A stretch of 64,000 nucleotides of DNA from Zarea fungicola (GCA_900169235.1 FWCC01000069.1:23213-87212), one strand, 5' to 3'; numbered from the stretch's first letter, positions 12,600 through 25,678 are shown. Numbers and translations: made by a program. The notes: generated by a model from the letters alone, not told the origin.

Positions 12600-15500
12600 T
12601 TACTTTAGATCTGCTGGCGTCAAGGCTTGTACCATGCTGGTGCCTTCGCTGAAGCGTGTTCGGAAGATTCGGTTGGCATTTTGGAACATGCCATCCTTCA
12701 GACTAACAACAATAAACTGTGAGCCTTTGAAGCGCGTCTTGATTAGGCGACCGATATTTTGTGTATGTGACAAATCGAGCGCAGCGTCGACCTCATCAAG
12801 AATATACATTGGCGCAGGTTTAAACTGCAGAAGCGCCATGATCAGGGATAATGCAACCAGTGATCTATCATAGTAGAGTTAGTACCGTACCATCTGGCTA
12901 TCCGGGTATCAGGATTTCTTCTTCGCGACGTACCGTTGACCACCACTTAGTTCTGTTAGGCTCTGCTTCCACACTTTACCTAGACACACCTTGACTTCGA
13001 GGCCATCACCAATTGTCTTGCCCTCGGGAGGATCAAGTTTCGCAAAGCTGCCACCAGGAAGGAGTTCTGAGAATATCTGGCCGAAGTCGCCATTTACCTT
13101 CTCCCAGGTTTCTTGCAGAGCCTTAGTTTTGTACTCGTCAAGACTGAAAATGGTCTCCTCAATCTTCCTCTTGTCGCGAATAACCGTCTTGATCATGTTC
13201 TTGAGAGAAACTTCTTTCTTCTCCACACTGTCAATCATGTTCATGACTTTAGGGTTGATCTTCTTCTTCATGCCTTGTGAGCGTTCAGTCAAGTTTCGCA
13301 GGGTAGACTTGCACTCGGCGATATTTTGGCCGTTGAAATCGTATGGAGTTCCACTGCGGCCAAATTTGTCATGCTCGTCGTGGATCCAGTCGTGATCACC
13401 TTCCAACCGTGACACATTTTCCGCTGCAGCGTGCTGCTCCTTGTTAAACTTTTCGATTTGATGTCCAAGTTTCTGCATCTCTAAGCCTTCCTCGGCTATG
13501 CGCCCGTTCTTTGAGCGAGTAGCCTCGTCAAGGGCCCGCAGCTCATCGTCGAACTGATTAAGTTTGGCGCGTTCATCCTCCAGGTCGGCCTGCATGGAGT
13601 CGTGCGTTTTTGTCATTTCCGTTTGCTGTTTGGCTACTTCCTTCATGTCATTTTCTTGCGTTTTAATGTTTAAGGCCACCTCCTGGACTTGGTCGCGAGC
13701 AGCTGTAAGATCAGTGCTAACTTGCTCCAAGTCAAGCTGCGCGCCTTGCGAACGTTTCTGCAAAGCCTTGAAGGAGCCTGTGTTCTTTTGCAGATTAGCA
13801 CGAAGTTTATCTACCGTCTTCTGAAGCTCAATCAGTTTTCCATCTTTGTTGCTGTCAAAGTCCTTCATATCCTTTTCGATACGTTTAATATCAGCAGCGG
13901 CTTCGGTTTGCCGCGTCTTTGCTTCAGCAATGCTCTGCTGAAGCTCAGTGATAGTAGCCTTCATGTTTTCAACCTCTTGGATGATGGATGAGGATGCGTT
14001 GCCGCTGATTTGCTCCTCGCCCAGTTTGATCTCGTGATTCTTCAAGTCGAGGTCTTGCTTGATGCGGCGAGCCTGGTCAAGCTTAGATTTTTCTTTGGCC
14101 ATGTTGGCTTTCAGACGCTTGAGGGACTCTTCTGCCTCCTGTAGCTCACGATTCAAGCTATTGAGTTGCTGGAGTGTAACCAGGACGCCGCTGGATGTTG
14201 GGGCACTGCCACCGGAGAGAGTTCCGGATGGGTCATAAGAGTCCCCTTCGAGAGTGATACTTCGCATCTTGACATTCGGATCAAACGTCACCCGCTTAGC
14301 AGTCTCTGCATCCTCACAGACAAGAGTATTTCCAAACACATATTCCATGGCGGACGAAACTTCTTCCTCGTATCCAACCAAAGACAGTGCCAGATCCACC
14401 TTGCCGGGGGCAATGTTTTGGGCTGTTGCAATAGTTTGCGCCGATGCCTTGAAGGCGGAAATCTTGTTCAAGGGAATGATGGTCACACGCTTCCTGAGCT
14501 TGCCTTTCTGGAGCAGTTGCGTGCCAGTCACTTCTGAATCAACAACCACATTGTACAGACGGCCTCCAGCGCATATCTCTAGGGCTGTTCCGGCTTTTGT
14601 GTGGTTCTGGTCGAGAGTAAATAACTGAGCAACTAGGCCCTTGACCTTTGATCGATCAAAGCCTGGTGCTGGATCTGCATAATTGAAGTCGATGTTGGCT
14701 ACTTTTCTTTTCAGTTTGTCCGACTCTTGGCGAAGACCGCGAATGGTTTGCTGTAGAGCAGATTCTTGTTTATACATTTCCTCCTCTTGGCCCGGCTCGA
14801 ACCCTAATTTGGAAAGCTCCTTTTCGAGCTTTTGAGCCTGGGCCTTGAGCTCATCAATCTCGCGCAATAACCCGGCATTCTGCTCCTTGGCCTTTTTAGC
14901 ACGAGGCTCCTCCTCCTTTACTCTGTTCTGCAGATGCGCAATTTTGATCTTAGCTTGTTCTTGAGCCGTCGCCGCCGCATTGACTCGATTCTTGGCGTCC
15001 TGGAGTTGGCCCTGATACCCATTTTCTTGGCCTTCCTTTGAAGCCACACCGGTCTGCAGTGTCTGGAGTAGTTCTTCTTTAGATTCAACCTCTTCTGCCT
15101 GCTTGGCGAGATCCTCTTTCTCTGCATCGCATTTGGCTTTGGCGGCATCAAAGGTTGCCGACTTTTCCTCCAATGCTGCTTCAAGCTCAGTGACAGACTT
15201 TCCCAATGCCAGCTTCTTTTCCTTCTCTTCCGTCAGGCTGGAGGTCTTCAAGTCTATGATGGTCGCCAGTCGGACAAGTTCATTGGCGTGCTTCTTGACC
15301 TTTTCTTCAAGAGCTTGAGCCTTGCTACCCTTCTTGATCTCCTTTTCCCGCTGGGCTTGAATTCTTTTCATATCTTCTTCCAGATGGGAGAGTTCGCTCC
15401 GGAGCCGCGTTGTGGATTCCTCGAGTTCGGTATGATGCTGCTTCTTGCCCTCTAAATCAGCCGCGCTCTGACGAAGCTTTTCTTGGCATTTGACATAGTC

Positions 15501-16367
15501 GTAGGCGACAACTACTCTTGTTAAGCGCTCAAGATCGTTCTGTGTCTGCTGGTAGTCGAGAAACGCTCTCTTTTCAGTGCGCAGTTTGTCGAGCTTAGGT
15601 TCGATTTCATCCTTGAGAAGCTCTCGGAGCTCTTGCAGCTTAACCTCCTTCTTTGCCATCGTTTTCAAAGCTTTATCCCGGCGGTCTTCAAACATCCGAG
15701 TTCCGGCCGCCTCTTCAATCATGGCCAGAATCTCAACAGCTTTCATGTTGAGGACCTTTGTGATTCGCCCTTGCATGATCAGAAAATTGGGGTTATTGAT
15801 GTTGAGCTGGACCGATTGAAACAGGTTCTGAACAGTTTGTTGCTGTGCTCGGTGACCATTGATGAGGTACTTGGACGTACCACCCAAGACAATCTGGCGT
15901 GTAACGCTGATTGATGCATACTCTTCGAATCCGATTGGTGATTTCTTCGTGTCTCTGTTGTCGAAAACAATAGTCACGCTAGCTTTTGTGACGCCAGCCT
16001 GGCCACGCTTGTATATGAGGTCCTTAGGACAGAGTGAGCCACTGCATATTGTCTGTTCCAATATTTCGCGATGCATACCTGGAGATTTTGCGCGCGCACT
16101 GTCGTCATGTTCGTAATGCCAAGAACAAAACAGATGGCATCCAAAATGTTGGATTTTCCACTGCCATTAAGACCAGTGATAGAGTTAAAGCTTTCATCCC
16201 TAAATAGCGGTTAGCACTGAGTTGTGCCCTCTCGAGGAAACGTAACCAACCATCCTGAGATTACTGTGCGCACCGCATACGACTTGAAGCCCTAAAGAAA
16301 CGGTTAGTACGGAAACTGGCGCAATTTACGCGACCCTTACGTCGATGACCACTTCTATCACCCTCAT
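12600..16367 (-). CDS. smc2: condensin ATPase subunit SMC2
   Basis: Five exons on the minus strand: 16367-16341, 16291-16251, 16199-16079, 16022-12934 and 12864-12600, giving 1180 residues, the usual SMC2 length. The first exon encodes only MRVIEVVID. Walker A 'GLNGSGKS' is at residues 32-39, split from the start by two introns. Two long coiled coils flank a central hinge that includes '[14 protein letters not shown]'. The ABC signature 'LSGGQR' ends at Arg1093, where the last intron interrupts the codon, and Walker B 'MYILDEVD' lies at about 1112-1119 in the final exon. Without splicing, the large exon ends in a meaningless 'YVAKKKS' tail. SMC2 pairs with SMC4 in condensin to compact mitotic chromosomes in the nucleus. 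The gene is divergent from INCENP and converges on the MOSC gene with a 296-bp gap. Confidence 0.97.
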
Positions 16368-16826
16368 GATGCCGTAGCTAAGCTTGCTTAGATGTCGTTG
16401 TTGAAGCTTCTACTGTTGTCTCATGGATTGGACAGCACCAGTGGGGGGTATCGCGACCCAAAGTAAACAATCACTTGTTTGGTTTCTGATAAGTCTATCA
16501 CCACGTGATGGGCATCAATCTGAACTCAAAAATACACCTTGGACGCGCCGATTGTGGTTCGGGCCACGACCATTATGCGCTAACCCAATTTGGCTGGAAT
16601 CAAAACATTGATCTGGAACGGGCTGGCGCCTCCACTGGCTTGCTCAGACAGACCACAACTTTGCATGTCTGCTCTCCGAAGCTCTGCTTAATCTCCTCAC
16701 AGCTCATCCTTTGCGCTGTTCATGTTTCTCTACCACACAAAATCCGCTCTATAAAATCAACGATACATCGTCGAATATCCTGCGAGACTGCCCAACGACG
16801 CTTGCGGCATTGGCTCCCTCCCCATC
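16368..16826. promoter_or_regulatory. divergent SMC2/INCENP promoter
   Basis: The 459 bp between the two opposed ATGs must hold both core promoters. A perfect E-box CACGTG lies at 16502-16507 and an ACGCG core, as in MluI cell-cycle boxes bound by the MBF complex in yeasts, at 16543-16547. The stretch just upstream of INCENP is pyrimidine-rich. The motifs are visible; their function is inference. Confidence 0.55.
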
Positions 16827-19800
16827 ATGCCTGCCATGCGTGGACCTCGTCTTCAGGTCGGATCTATACCATGGATCGCGGAGGAACGGTCATCAGCACT
16901 CCAGATAGTCCAGTCAGAAGTGGAAGAGTTTTCTTTTTCCGCGCGGAATGAAATGGAATGGCTGAACGAGCATATGGCTGGCATCTTTGATGAAAATGAG
17001 ACGTGAGCTCTCCAGTTCAAAACCGATTCGCTCTGCTAATGTTGCGTTAGGAACTTTGCCGATGTCTTCAAAACACCAGGCAAGCTGCGTGGCAAGACGC
17101 CGCGGACAGCGCGAAAAGCCGTTGTGCTGGCTGACACTCGAGTGGTATGTCATCCTGGATTGACGCACTCACACTATTATTAACAATCATTAGCCGCTTT
17201 CCGATGTGTTCACTACGACTCCCAATGGTGCACCTCCACAACAGCTCAGCAAACTGCTCTCTCCGAAACAAATTGGTCGATCGTCGAAACCCCTAGTTGC
17301 CATATCAAAGCCAATGCCGCAATCACAATCAACGCAAGACTCCGGGTATTATGGAAGCCAGGATATTGATATCGCTCCTGCGTCTATATATAACGACTTG
17401 GAGAGCAGCTCGCAAAAACTACATGCAGTTCATCACATGGCTATTGGTACCAAGCAAAGTCCATCTCAAATACGCTTCACAGACGTCTCCGACAAGGCCT
17501 TTCAGCCAGCCAAAGGGGAACAATTGCGCCAAATTACAAAGCATGCCGTCTTTTCTGATGTTGAATCGTCGCCTATGCGCCACAACATCACTAAACCACT
17601 TCAGTCCTCGTCTCCCCTGAAGCATGTACCGTTGAAGTCCCCGATTCTTCACTCTGACCTGACCGATATTGCCGATGCCAACGAAGCTGGACCCGAGTCA
17701 CCATCAGAAGCCTCTAGTCCCATTCGCCAAGTCGTGCGAAAGAGCAGCTTAAACTTTGCTTCACTTCCCGCTCGAGAACCCCTGGCTGCAGGGAAGAGTG
17801 TTGGTAGAGTCTCACGTGTCAGCCACCTAGAGAAGCCAATCGCTGCTAAAAGTCTGGGCCACATTGCCAAGGCAATTGCTGTCGAGGACGAAAACTATAG
17901 CGACATGGATGTGGATGATGACGAGGAATTGCCTCCGAAGACAACAACAGGAGAGGCCGTTCGTAACTCGAAGACATACACACAACGGCTCCAGGACCAA
18001 ATTAATCAGCTTGGCAAATCCAATTCAGCGGGCGTGCCACAATCTCGGTCTTACGCGACTATACCCGCTGCCAAACAGAATACTGTACCGGTATCTCACT
18101 CAGACCCAAGCCTCACAGGGTCCCCAACGCGCAAGCATAGCATTAGCAAGGTTCTTCAAACAACGCCTGGCGCCTTTCCTGAAGATGAAGACGATGATGA
18201 CTGGATAGAGCCGCCAAGTGCTGCTCCTATGACTGAGGCGCGCCCAGCACTCCCTAAGAGTCACTCGGCTGATGTCATGCAAGGTATACAGGGCAAAAGC
18301 ACCATTGGCCAGCCTGAGTTCGCTGACCAAAACGACGAGCATGCCATTCGTTTGCAGACTCACAGCAAGTCTGCGTCTGTGCCAATGCTACCTAGCATGA
18401 AGCTTGACTCGAATGGCGATTTAACCCTGGTTAACACAGCACCAGTCTCCAATGGGCTGAGCACTGTAGTAGAGTCTCAGAGCCTCGAGACGCCATACCG
18501 CTCACCGTCTCGCTTGTTCCGGGACAGTCCCTTGAAGCAGATGAAGAGCAAGTTGTCATCCATTTTGAAAGGCTCGAAAAGCCTTCTGGCTAGTAGTGCT
18601 GCGATAAGTGCAGAGGGAAAATCATTGCTCCTTACGCCTTCTACTGCCTATCTGGGAATGCACCCATCGCCTTCCTCTACCTCACTAGCTCTGAAACCTA
18701 GAATCGCTTCTGATGCGTCGCTGAAGACTGTCGCTTCTATGAGTCCCCTCAAAACTCGGCGAACCAGAGCCTCCGCAGAACGTGAGCGAGAGGACAAGCG
18801 CCGCGAGAAAGAAGCAAAGCTTATGGCGGAGCAGATGGACAGATTGGATAAGGCACGCGAGAGGGAACGTGAGAAGGCCCGGGTTTTCAGCAAAGAACAA
18901 GAGCGCATTGCCGCCATGGAGAGAGAAATTGCCGTAAAGAAGCAAGAGGAGCAGATGCACGCAAAACAAACGCCAAAGGTACCCCGTGCCAGCCCTCGCA
19001 AGATGAGATCTGATGATGAGCCCGGTTCAGAAGATGTGGAAATGACGGATGAGATACAAGTCGCACCGCCGTCCGCCGCTCGGCCAACAGGTACTACACA
19101 CTCGCTCCGAAACAGAGATGTGAAGAGACCCGTCAAGCCGACGAAAGAAGACTCTAAAGCAAAACAGGCTCCAACTGTCATCCGCGTTAAGCCTGGTTCA
19201 CAGCATTCACAAATTCACCAGGCTGGTAGACCATCCGCGAACCCGCAAGATCATGCCAGCACCTCCGGCTTACAGCCCCAGTTGAGTACTAAAGCGAGTA
19301 AAGCATCCCTGCATAGCAAGGTGTCCACGCAGAGTCTTAAGTCGAGCAATAGTACGCGCCCTAAGGCACCGGATGCTGCAATCAAGAAGAAGGAAGCAGA
19401 AGAGCGCGAGGCGCAAAAGCGTCGTGATGCAAAAGCCGAGAATGAGCGCAAGCGGGCAGCTTCCCAGGAAGAGCAGCGCCGTCAGGAGCAGCAGCGACGA
19501 GCAGATGCCGAACGCCTCAAAAAGGAGAGAGATCTGAGCGAAGAGAGAAAGACCGCGCAGCGGCAGGCCGTGTTGGAAAAAGCCAAACAAACCAAGGCGC
19601 CACCCCCTGCTACACGATGCCAGCCAACCGGGCTTCCGGACTTTGCGATTGGCCAACAACCGCCAGCGCAGAAAATGGAAAACCAAGGCAACCGACCACC
19701 ATCTCGTATGATGACTGGCCCTCAGCGACAACCGACGGAATCAAACTCAGGGAAGGCTGGAACAAAGCGACCGGTTGGTCAAGACAGCAGCCAAGAGGCG

Positions 19801-20583
19801 CAGGATCGCCGACATCCGACCCGTGCAGGGCCAACATATCAGGCCAAGGATGCCAAACGGCGCCGCACCAGTGAGGTTATGCAAGCAGAATCCGATGCAG
19901 GGAATCAGCACATCAAAGGGCCACCTGTGCGACCATCACCTGGTTTCAAGAAGGACATGCCGCCAAAGTCACTTTTCCAGAATGGGTACTCAAATGTGCC
20001 GCCAAGTGCAACTCATGATTTGTTCAAAGCTTCGGTGGCCTCACAGCAACTGCAGAATAAAGCTGTGCGCCCTGTCGATATGGCCCAAATATCGAAGGGC
20101 AACATTCCATTTGCCCCCAACAGCAACGGAGGTGGCCCTACCTTCAAAACGCCGGCACGACCTGGTCCTTTCCTCGGAGCCAAGTCAGCTGCGAAATCTG
20201 CGGCTCGTTCGTCACCACAGTTCCCAAATGGAGAGGCGATTGACTTGCCTGACATCGACACGGATGACGATGATGAGGAGGAAGAAACAGGGATGAACAA
20301 CATTGCAGGCTGGGCAGCCTCCCCAGATCTACGCGCTGCACTGATGCGACAAGAAACAATGGACCCGTCACAGATCTTCGGACCTCCGGCACCGCTCAAC
20401 ATGGAAGAAGTATTTAGCAAAAGCAAGGACCGATGGCACAAGTTCCGTGCCAGGACTTCTAGTGCGAACTGGAGTGGGCCGGACGGATTGACGGAAGATG
20501 ACATTCGAAAAGATATGGCGGCACGCGAGAAGCTTCGGCGGGAAGGAGGCTGGTCCTATGAAATGAGTAAGGATGTATTGTAA
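16827..20583 (+). CDS. INCENP: inner centromere protein INCENP/Sli15
   Basis: Three exons: 16827-17002, 17051-17144 and 17194-20583, giving 1219 residues. The N-terminal exons encode an acidic helix ('NEMEWLNEHMAGIF') and the 'FADVFKTPGKLRGKTPRTAR' patch typical of the fungal INCENP amino end. The middle is Ser/Pro-rich and disordered, with two highly charged helices at about 618-685 and 820-890, resembling the single alpha-helix/microtubule-binding region. The C-terminus has the IN-box: 'GWAASPDLRAALMRQ' from about residue 1129, then 'DPSQIFG' and 'LNMEEVF'. This segment binds and activates Aurora B (Ipl1/Ark1) in the chromosomal passenger complex, which corrects kinetochore attachments. It ends in a basic tail after 'KFRARTSSANWSG'. 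It is longer than budding-yeast Sli15 (about 700 residues), as is usual in filamentous fungi. Start choice: first ATG in a good context, in frame after two well-formed introns. Confidence 0.93.
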
Positions 20584-21138
20584 GGGTAGGGCTCTTTGAG
20601 TTGGAAGGGAAATTAATGTTGGATAAGCAAAGTATTCTACATCAACGCATAGGCGCATAAGGGAAAGAAACTGCAGAGGCATTGGCGTTTTTCGTTTTTG
20701 GTTAATAGGGCATTGGCGTCTCAGTTCAATTTTATTGAGGTTATTATTTTCGCTACGGTATGCATACTAGCAACTTTTATTGGTTTTCGGGAAAGGTCAA
20801 CGCACTATGGATGATGAGCGAAACTTTTGTAGTCTCAATAGTCATTAACTAAGTGATCAATGCGAATCTCTAATTGCCCATTGAGGTAACAAAACAAATG
20901 AGTCCAGCAAGTATCGCAAAAAGTGGGACAGACCGCTGTGGCGGAACTCGGCCGGCGCAAATAGGGGAAAAAAAGTTGAAGTCTCTGCCCCTTCACACGC
21001 TACTAGTGCGAAGCGTTGTTTCCTTCCACCACTCAGTACCTTCTTTTTTTTTTTTTTTTTTTGCTCGCCGCTCTGCCCTCTTTTTAAACTGTTTCTGATA
21101 GCGCCTCTACGGATAAAGAGAATTGCGATCAGCAGATA
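20584..21138. other. intergenic with T-tract, probable mss116 promoter
   Basis: A 555-bp gap between two plus-strand genes. It contains a run of about 18 T at 21042-21061, the kind of pyrimidine tract common just upstream of fungal start sites, and no reading frame of interest. It presumably holds the INCENP 3' end and the helicase promoter. Confidence 0.5.
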
Positions 21139-23154
21139 ATGTTTCGTCAAGGACTCAGAAGCTCTGCGAGCTTTGCCCGTCGGGTTCTACCGCAAGCCAA
21201 CCTCGCGCTCGGAAGACAACGTCTAATTGCGCCAACAGTTTGCCCAGCTACACCCGCAAGCCAGTCATGGAAGTCTATTTCCCAGGCTGTGCGAATGTAC
21301 AGCAATGAGGCTGTCGCGGAGACCGCTATTGAGAATAAGGGTGCTGCCCGCAGTAATGAGCCTGTTACCGAGTTTGCTTCGCTACAGAATGTTGGCGTTG
21401 ACCAAACGTTGCTCCGTGCTATTGTCGACGACATGGGCTACAAGAGCATGACCCCCGTGCAAGCTAAAACGATTAACCCGGCTCTTAAGGGAACTGACAT
21501 GTGAGTAACAACCCGCGGCCATGCATGGCACCTAGCAACTGACAGATACACGCAAAGCGTTGCCCAAGCCAAAACTGGAACCGGCAAGACCCTCGCCTTT
21601 CTTTTACCACTCATGCAGCGCATGATCGCCGATGATCCCTCACTTGCAACAAAATCTGCAAAATACGTGGCTCGATCGAATGATATCCGTGGCATTGTCT
21701 TGTCGCCCACCCGAGAACTTGCCGAGCAGATTGCAGACGAGGCACGCCGCCTGGCTCGCCATACCGGATTGGTAATTCAGTCTGCTGTTGGTGGCACCCA
21801 GAAATCCATGATGCTGCGCAATACGCGACGATATGGATGTCATCTCCTGGTGGCTACACCGGGTCGTTTACATGACCTGCTCAGCGACACATCGTCTGGT
21901 ATCGATGCCCCAAACCTGTCCGCGCTAGTTCTCGATGAGGCAGACAGAATGCTCGATGTTGGATTCGAGCGTGAGCTGAATAATATTATCGAGCTGCTGC
22001 CCAGGCCGAACGAAAAAGTGCGCCAAACGATCCTCGTCTCCGCCACAATCCCGGACAAGGTCATTCGCCTGACTCGTAACATGGTTCGCCACGACGATTT
22101 TGAATTTGTTCAGACAATTGCCGAGTCCGACACATTGACGCATGAGCACATTCCTCAAAAGGTCGTTGCTGTTTCACATATGCATAACATCTTCCCAGCT
22201 CTGTTTGAGCTTATTAATAAGGGCATGGCGGAGGCTGCCGCAAACCCCGACAAAAAGCCGTTCAAGGCCATTGTGTACTTCAACACAACAGCCATGGTGC
22301 AAATTGCTGGTGAGATGGCTTTCGAGAGAAAACGCAATGACCGCGGAGCGATACGAAACTATGCCATTCACTCTGGCCTGACCCAGAGCGCCCGAACACG
22401 CGCCGCTGAGAGTTTTCGCAAATCAAACTCTGCGGTACTGTTTTCGTCTGATGTGACTGCTCGAGGCATGGATTTCCCAGATGTAACCCACGTCATTCAG
22501 GTTGACTGCCCTCGAGATCGAGAGACATATATCCATCGTCTTGGTCGCACTGGCCGACAGGAGAAGGATGGAGAGGGATGGCTGCTTCTGCCGACAATCA
22601 ATCGCCGTGTTACTCGCAATCTTCTTCATGGAATGCCGATGAAGCCCGACAATTCTCTGGAGTGTGCCTCATATGACTTGGAGTCCGGTGATATAAAGCC
22701 GGAAATCATGACGGCTACAAATGAGCTCTATGCCCGCATACCAAGGGCTCAGCTCGAGGCTGCTTATCGCACCATATTCAACGCTGAGAAAAGCACCCGC
22801 GAGGACTATGTCGATCAAATGAACGCGTGGGCCACTAAAGGCTGGGGCTGGAGTGCACCTCCCAAGGTATCCAAAAGTTTGGCTTTCAAGAGCGGTCTCG
22901 GCCGGGCTGACCTGAACTTTGGCTCTTCTGATGAAGTTGAGTCTGGCGACCGCGACTACGGCCGATTTGGCCGTGACAGCAATGACCGTGATCGTCGTCG
23001 CAACGGCAGCGACCCATTTGATAGAATGGGCGAGGAGATCCGTCGGGACAATGGTGCCCGATCCTCCAGGGGCGGATTCCGCCGGGGCGGCTCCTCCAGA
23101 GGTGGTAACTCTCGTCGAGATAACTCCAATGATCGCTGGGACTCACCGTGGTAA
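21139..23154 (+). CDS. mss116: mitochondrial DEAD-box RNA helicase Mss116-like
   Basis: Two exons, 21139-21500 and 21546-23154, giving 656 residues (yeast Mss116 is 664). The first ~55 residues are rich in Arg, Ser and Ala and lack acidic residues, as in a mitochondrial presequence. The 45-nt intron falls just before motif I. Motifs follow in order: Q-motif region 'MGYKSMTPVQ', motif I 'AKTGTGKT' (about 129-136), Ia 'PTREL' (175-179), Ib 'TPGR', II 'DEAD' (251-254), III 'SAT', V 'ARGMDFPDV' and VI 'HRLGRTGR'. The C-terminal tail has RGG repeats and many Arg/Asp, suited to RNA binding. The family unwinds mitochondrial group I and II introns and aids translation and transcript processing in the matrix. 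It converges with pex7. Confidence 0.94.
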
Positions 23155-23855
23155 ACGGTAAATTATTGCAACTTGAAAAAGAAGGACAGCACAATAGCAA
23201 CGAAAACCGTGATCGCAGTCATGCGGCGAGCTAAATCACACACCTGTACAACACTTTTCAGTTCCACACCTTTCTTGTCAAACTTTTGACTTGTTTTATT
23301 TATTTTACCGAGATCTGAACATTACAAGCGGATTTCGCGTTGGACTCATGAATGGACCATCGTTGAAAAGAATCTGCTTCTTTTTTATAATATATCTGTG
23401 GAAGCGAGCCTGAACGTTTTTGTTTGTGAGTGGTAGGACGGGAGAAAATGGAGAAGCACAAGACACGACCACAGTCTGGACATTTGTAGAAAAAACTGGG
23501 CAACAAACGCTAAACTAGATGGGCAAGAAAATTACCGGCGCATAATTGGACAATACACCTCTCATTTGAATGGATAGTCAACTAAATCGCCTCCCATTTC
23601 TCGAAGAGTAGCAAGAGGCCAGTCACGTCTCTTGCTATGCATGCGCCTTGACAACTGGCAGGAAATAACAACCGTATCTATAAAAAGAGACCAACGGCCG
23701 TGGATGCTATAAACGCCCAAAAACGCCGTATCCTTTCCACAGATAATGAGCCGAGCCGAGCCGAGCCATAGCAGCTTCCTACCCGTTCTACCCGTTCCCA
23801 TATGTATATAAATGTGTTCAGTAAGGCATAACGGCCTCACATAAAACGTCAACAT
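23155..23855. other. convergent intergenic region
   Basis: A 701-bp gap between the stops of the helicase and pex7 genes. It should carry both 3' ends. A GAGCC tandem (about three copies) lies near 23749-23766. No gene was recognised. Confidence 0.5.
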
Positions 23856-25094
23856 CTACCGTCGTCCCATGAGCATGTTGGCGTCCCAGAGCAGAACTCT
23901 CTCATCCCATCCAGCAGATGCAACCCAGCCACCAGCGCCAAACAAGCACCAGTCCAGGCCCCAGATGAACTCTGTATGGCGATTCATGATACCCATCTGC
24001 TGCCCAGCGCGCGCGCCGCCACCCGGCCCTGCGACGGGCCCTTGCATCGATGCGTCGTTCCATAGCCGCACAGTCATATCGTAGCTCGCGCTGATGAGGA
24101 TATCACTGGCGTGGGGACTCCATGCGACCTTGCGCACGGCGTATCCGTGACCCTCCATTATGGACAGTGGCCCGGCGTTGGGGCTGCGAATGTCAAAGGT
24201 GCGAATGACACGGTCGACGCCGGCCGTCGCGACGACGGTGTCGTTGTACTTGTTCCAGTCGTGGGTAAGAATCTCGGATGGCGGGCTGCCGCCGCCCCCA
24301 GCCAGTCCGGGGGTCGAGGGGCCCGCGTGGACAGGGATGGTGGCGACGAGGTGGTATTTGGCCGACGAGGGCGTGCGCAGGTCGAATAGGCGCAGGAAAG
24401 AGTCAGAGGAGACGGCGGATATCAGGGCCGGGTTTGAGGGGCAGAAGGACGTGCTGTATGTACAATCGCCGATGGGTAATGATTTTATGGAAAAGTTTCT
24501 GGTTGGCGACCACTATATTAGAAACGAATTCACTCGGGTCAGTAAACATCCGCCTCTGGAATCTTGATGCGCGGTCGGTGTGGTCGACGTACGATTTTGA
24601 CGGTACCGTCCCAGGAGCTGGAGACGAATGTGTCCTTGGTGACGGGATTCCAGCACACGGAAAGGGCCTCGCGCTTGTGTTCATGGAAGTTCATGACAGG
24701 GAACTCATTAACATTTAGATCAAAGAGCTTCAGCGAGCCATCACCGCATGCCGTAATTAGTTGATTCTCGTTGATTTCCGACCAGGCGAGGTCGTAGAGA
24801 GCATCATTCGTATCGAAGCTGCAATTAAACAGAGGAAGACCCCACGATCGTTAGGAACACGGCGCCCTCAATGACGAGAATAAAGTGTGGCCTATCTGCT
24901 TGGGAGAGGAGATTTACATACGTCTTCTCTACCTGGATGCCTTGCGCCGTGAGACAGAGCGAGTATAGGCGTCCGTTTCCGACAATTCCAAAGTTGGCAG
25001 CCGATGCTACAGCAATGCGCGAATCGTAGTAGGGGGAGTACTTGACAGCATGGGGGTTGAACCCCTGCGTACGAAACTCTAGCATGGCGGCCAT
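23856..25094 (-). CDS. pex7: peroxisomal PTS2 receptor Pex7 (WD40)
   Basis: Three exons on the minus strand: 25094-24922, 24818-24593 and 24512-23856, giving 351 residues. The N-terminus 'MLEFRTQGFNPHAVKYSP' and the WD motifs 'GDGSLKLFD', 'SSSWDGTVKIW', 'DSFLRLFDLR', 'GVDRVIRTFDIR', 'SYDMTVRLW' and 'GWDERVLLWD' identify Pex7, a beta-propeller that binds the N-terminal PTS2 signal of cargo such as thiolase and carries it from cytosol to peroxisome with a Pex20-type co-receptor in fungi. Both splice joins restore repeat units: intron 2 ends immediately before the Trp of 'KIW'. Two in-frame ATGs lie three codons apart (25094 and 25085); the second matches the usual family start, so the first three residues are uncertain. 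A Gly-rich insertion is present near 'GLAGGGGSPPSE'. Confidence 0.94.
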
Positions 25095-25604
25095 GGAGTC
25101 TGTGGCTGGGCTCGCGATGAGGGGGTGATTGGGGAAGTTAGTGCAGGGTGCCGGCGTATGCGACGGGCCCTAAAGTAATGATTTTCTGGCGAAGTGAATT
25201 GATACAAGGATGAGACTTTCCAGTTTGTGGAATGCGAATTGGATCTTGAAATTATTGGACGACCAGCTGCTGAGAGACGAGGGAAAAGGCATGGAGGTCG
25301 AATCCAGTTCATTGAAGCTTTGCCACTAGTATGTGCCTCGGTTACAGGGAACCACAGCACGAGCTTCTCCAGTGAGACGTCACAGACCAAAAGAAAAGCC
25401 ATTTCGACATATCATGCACTAGTTATTGTACATACTAGCAATTCAATCCGCATTTCTGTACACTAGTTCTGCAACAGATAATACTAAAAATTCTATCACG
25501 AAAGCGTACTAGAAGCAGCAGAGAGATATTGCGATATAGGCTTATGTATTATATTAAGTCGGCGCCATAAACATATACTGATACTCATTAAATGCGCTTC
25601 TTCG
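25095..25604. other. intergenic upstream of pex7
   Basis: About 510 bp between the pex7 start and the tRNA gene; it should hold the pex7 promoter. Short frames are present on both strands but none is convincing. Confidence 0.45.
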
Positions 25605-25678
25605 GATCCCGTGGTCTAGTTGGTTATGGCATCTCGTTAACACCGAGAAGGTCCCCGGTTCAAGCCCGGGCGGGATCA
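25605..25678 (+). tRNA. tRNA-Val (anticodon AAC)
   Basis: A 74-nt cloverleaf without intron. Acceptor stem GATCCCG (25605-25611) pairs fully with CGGGATC (25671-25677), followed by discriminator A. The anticodon stem TCTCG/CGAGA encloses the loop TTAACAC with anticodon AAC, and the T arm is CCCGG-TTCAAGC-CCGGG. The D-arm region TGGTCTAGTTGG fits an A box and GGTTCAAGCC a B box. The AAC anticodon (inosine at position 34 after modification) would read GUU, GUC and GUA. It sits alone between pex7 and the AlkB-like gene. Confidence 0.95.

Noticed and set aside
18648..20504. Several 90-177-codon minus-strand frames within INCENP
   Set aside because: Antisense shadows of a long, low-complexity coding exon.
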